Below, piece by piece: positions 38,692 to 40,139 of a DNA stretch of 40,139 nucleotides (position 1 is its first letter; every line of letters starts with the position of its first letter). The position numbers and the translations under genes were made by a program. Location: positions 1-40,139 of the forward strand of contig DAOUGD010000302.1 of NCBI GenBank assembly GCA_034429475.1. The letters run 5' to 3'. Under the pieces are notes generated by a model, which was not told the origin of the DNA, did not search any database, and saw only the letters and a list, made by a program, of their open reading frames with translations. Source of the stretch: JAKQHY01 sp034429475 (GTDB taxonomy: Bacteria; Chloroflexota; Anaerolineae; B4-G1; SLSP01).

Positions 38692-38753
38692 CTCAACGGA
38701 TTGAACGGATTTAACGGATTCTTTTCCGTTCACGTCCGTTAAATCCGTTGACA
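38692..38753. repeat. Palindrome of AACGGATTT / AAATCCGTT units
   Basis: CTCAACGGATTGAACGGATT faces CCGTTCACGTCCGTTAAATC and CGTTGA. It lies right after the purH stop. Same family as 4398 and 6618. Confidence 0.85.
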
Positions 38754-38754
38754 A

Positions 38755-40002
38755 TTAGTGCTTGAAACTTCGCTGCCCGGTAAAGACCATCGCCGCGTTG
38801 AACTCGTTGACGGCTTCGATGACTTCAAAATCGCGCAGGGAGCCGCCGGGCTGGATGATGGCGCTGACGCCTTCTTTGAGGCCCACGTCCACGCCGTCGC
38901 GGAAGGGGAAGAAGGCGTCGGAGACCATCACGGCGCCTTGCAAATCGCCGTGGGCCGCCTGCACTTCGGCGTCAATGGCGGCCTGTTGTTCGGTCTCCAG
39001 GAAGCGGTAGGCGTTCTTGTGGCGTGTGTATGCCAGCCGCTCGGCCATGTTGCGATAGGCTTTGTCGCGGGCGAGCTGCGCCACGCCCACGCGATCCTGC
39101 TCCCCCGCGCCGATGCCGATGGTGACGCCGTCCTTCGCGTACAGCACCGAGTTGGACGTGACGCCGGCCTCCACCAGCCAGCCGAAGAGCAAATCGCTCA
39201 TTTCACGTTCGGTAGGCGCGCGGTTGACCTTGTAGGTCTGCCCCTTGTAGACGACCTCGGCAGGCAGCAAATCGGCGGGCGCGCGCGTCTCCGGGCAGAA
39301 CGAGAGCTGGGCGATGACGCCGCCATCTATCAGACTTTTGAAGTCCACGAAGCGCTCCGGCGCGAACTCCGCCAGGCGCTCCATCGCGCGGATGACCATA
39401 ATGCGCAGGTTCTTGCGCTGACCGAGGATGGCGACCGCGCCTTCCTCGTACTCCGGCGCGACGACGACTTCGGCGTATTGCGCGGCGATGGCTTCGGCGG
39501 TGGGCTTATCCACGGGGCGATTCAGCGCGATACAGCCGCCAAACGCCGCGACGTGATCGGCCAGGTCGGCCTTGAGGTAAGCGGCCTCAATCGTGTCGGC
39601 CATGGCGACGCCGCAGGGGTTGTTGTGCTTCATGATGGCGACGGTGGGCCGCTCCATCAGATAGCGCAGGATGTTGAGGGCGTTGTCGGCGTCGGTGAGG
39701 TTGATCTTGCCCGGATGCTTGCCGAATTGCAGCAACTCGGCGTTGCAGACGAGGTGGCGGCCCGGCGCAATCGTCGTTACGTCCCCCAGGGTTAGCGCGC
39801 CGTTGAGCAGCTTGTACAGCGCGGCTTCCTGCCCTGGATTTTCGCCGTAGCGTAGCCCCTGGCGTTCTCCCTCGACTTCCCACGTCACTTTTTCGTAGAT
39901 CAACGTCGTGCGGCGGTCGTCATAGACAAATGCGATTTCCATCCGGTCGGGGAAATGCTCGTTCAGAATGGTACTGTAGGCTTTTTTTAAGTTTTGAGAC
40001 AT
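38755..40002 (-). CDS. purH: AICAR formyltransferase (PurH C-domain only)
   Basis: A 415-residue protein homologous to the AICAR transformylase domain of PurH, the ninth step of IMP synthesis. Marks are LRYGENPGQEAALYKL near residues 50-65, MKHNNPCGVAMAD near 123-135 with the catalytic Lys-His, AAFGGCIALNRP, FFPFRDGVDVG near 365, and IQPGGSLRDFEVI near 384-396. The N-terminal IMP cyclohydrolase (MGS-like) domain of bifunctional PurH, about 150-200 residues, is absent. The gene begins cleanly with GAGGAG before ATG 40002, so the single-domain form is native. The final cyclisation must be done by another protein, not seen here. Confidence 0.9.
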   Translation of the reverse strand: MSQNLKKAYSTILNEHFPDRMEIAFVYDDRRTTLIYEKVTWEVEGERQGLRYGENPGQEAALYKLLNGALTLGDVTTIAPGRHLVCNAELLQFGKHPGKINLTDADNALNILRYLMERPTVAIMKHNNPCGVAMADTIEAAYLKADLADHVAAFGGCIALNRPVDKPTAEAIAAQYAEVVVAPEYEEGAVAILGQRKNLRIMVIRAMERLAEFAPERFVDFKSLIDGGVIAQLSFCPETRAPADLLPAEVVYKGQTYKVNRAPTEREMSDLLFGWLVEAGVTSNSVLYAKDGVTIGIGAGEQDRVGVAQLARDKAYRNMAERLAYTRHKNAYRFLETEQQAAIDAEVQAAHGDLQGAVMVSDAFFPFRDGVDVGLKEGVSAIIQPGGSLRDFEVIEAVNEFNAAMVFTGQRSFKH

Positions 40003-40029
40003 CGGTAACTCCTCTGAAAATAGCGTGAG

Positions 40030-40139
40030 TTAACCCGCCGGGGCGGGCACGGGGATCAATTCCACCTGATACCCCAGTTGTTCTAACCGTTTGACGGCGC
40101 GGCGTTTGATAGCTTCGGGATTGCGTTGGTCGAAGTATT
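40030..40139 (-). CDS. C-terminal end of a protein, possibly a transposase (partial)
   Basis: A frame enters from the right edge and reads YFDQRNPEAIKRRAVKRLEQ, then LGYQVELIPVPAPAG and TAA at 40030. A basic RRLxxLGYxVxL ending is common at the C-terminus of some IS transposases, but 36 residues are not enough to assign a family. It ends 27 bp before purH. Confidence 0.45.
   Translation of the reverse strand, partial: YFDQRNPEAIKRRAVKRLEQLGYQVELIPVPAPAG

Overview
The window is G+C-rich and closely packed, and it reads as bacterial chromosome from a member of the Chloroflexota (Anaerolineae/Caldilineae-like). That placement is inferred from an nSTAND ATPase with WD40 repeats, huge secreted VCBS/FG-GAP proteins ending in a short YLPLxMK-type tail, a TrpB2-type tryptophan synthase, a T-box in front of trpS, and numerous short palindromic intergenic repeats. 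No marker gene in the window fixes the lineage. Nearly everything from 212 to 32727 is on the minus strand. trpS, an ATPase and trpB2 are on plus. prfA, two tRNAs, a small membrane protein and purH are on minus again. Both edges carry transposase or transposase-like fragments.

Region 1 (about 0.2-10.6 kb, all minus) is a molybdenum island. In transcription order it holds a MosB-like molybdenum storage protein, a TiaS-N-like protein, a fused double-ATPase ECF subunit, EcfT, a membrane-anchored protein resembling the sulfite-oxidase (SUOX) fold, an ECF S component, moaA, moaC, moaD, moaE, moeA, a lipoprotein and a truncated mogA. A complete ECF importer interleaved with cofactor synthesis and metal storage suggests a dedicated import route for molybdate, tungstate or a pterin. 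The 3' end of the island is damaged: mogA has been split by a lipoprotein cassette, with about 55 bp of mogA duplicated on either side, and then cut short against a transposase remnant.

Region 2 (10.65-15.2 kb) is accessory DNA. It has a second mosB 5' fragment fused to the 3' end of a DUF4160 gene, a DUF2442 gene, an A+T-rich Apea-like HEPN gene, a GH16 remnant and a CHAT-protease/SIR2 fusion. Region 3 (15.4-32.7 kb) has two paralogous secreted proteins of about 1900 residues, each with 14 VCBS repeats and an HELGH metalloprotease-like motif, then a membrane nSTAND-WD40 protein, a TPR protein and a glycosyltransferase. With CHAT-SIR2 these lie in one direction and may form a surface-sensing or conflict locus.

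Region 4 (32.7-40.1 kb) is mostly housekeeping. A near-consensus promoter drives a Trp-specific T-box and trpS, followed by an AAA ATPase, trpB2, prfA, a tRNA with anticodon CAU interrupted by a 232-nt group I intron, tRNA-Gly(UCC), a 66-residue membrane protein, and a PurH that has only the AICAR transformylase domain. Most gene boundaries carry an intergenic hairpin built from 7-10 nt units and their reverse complement.
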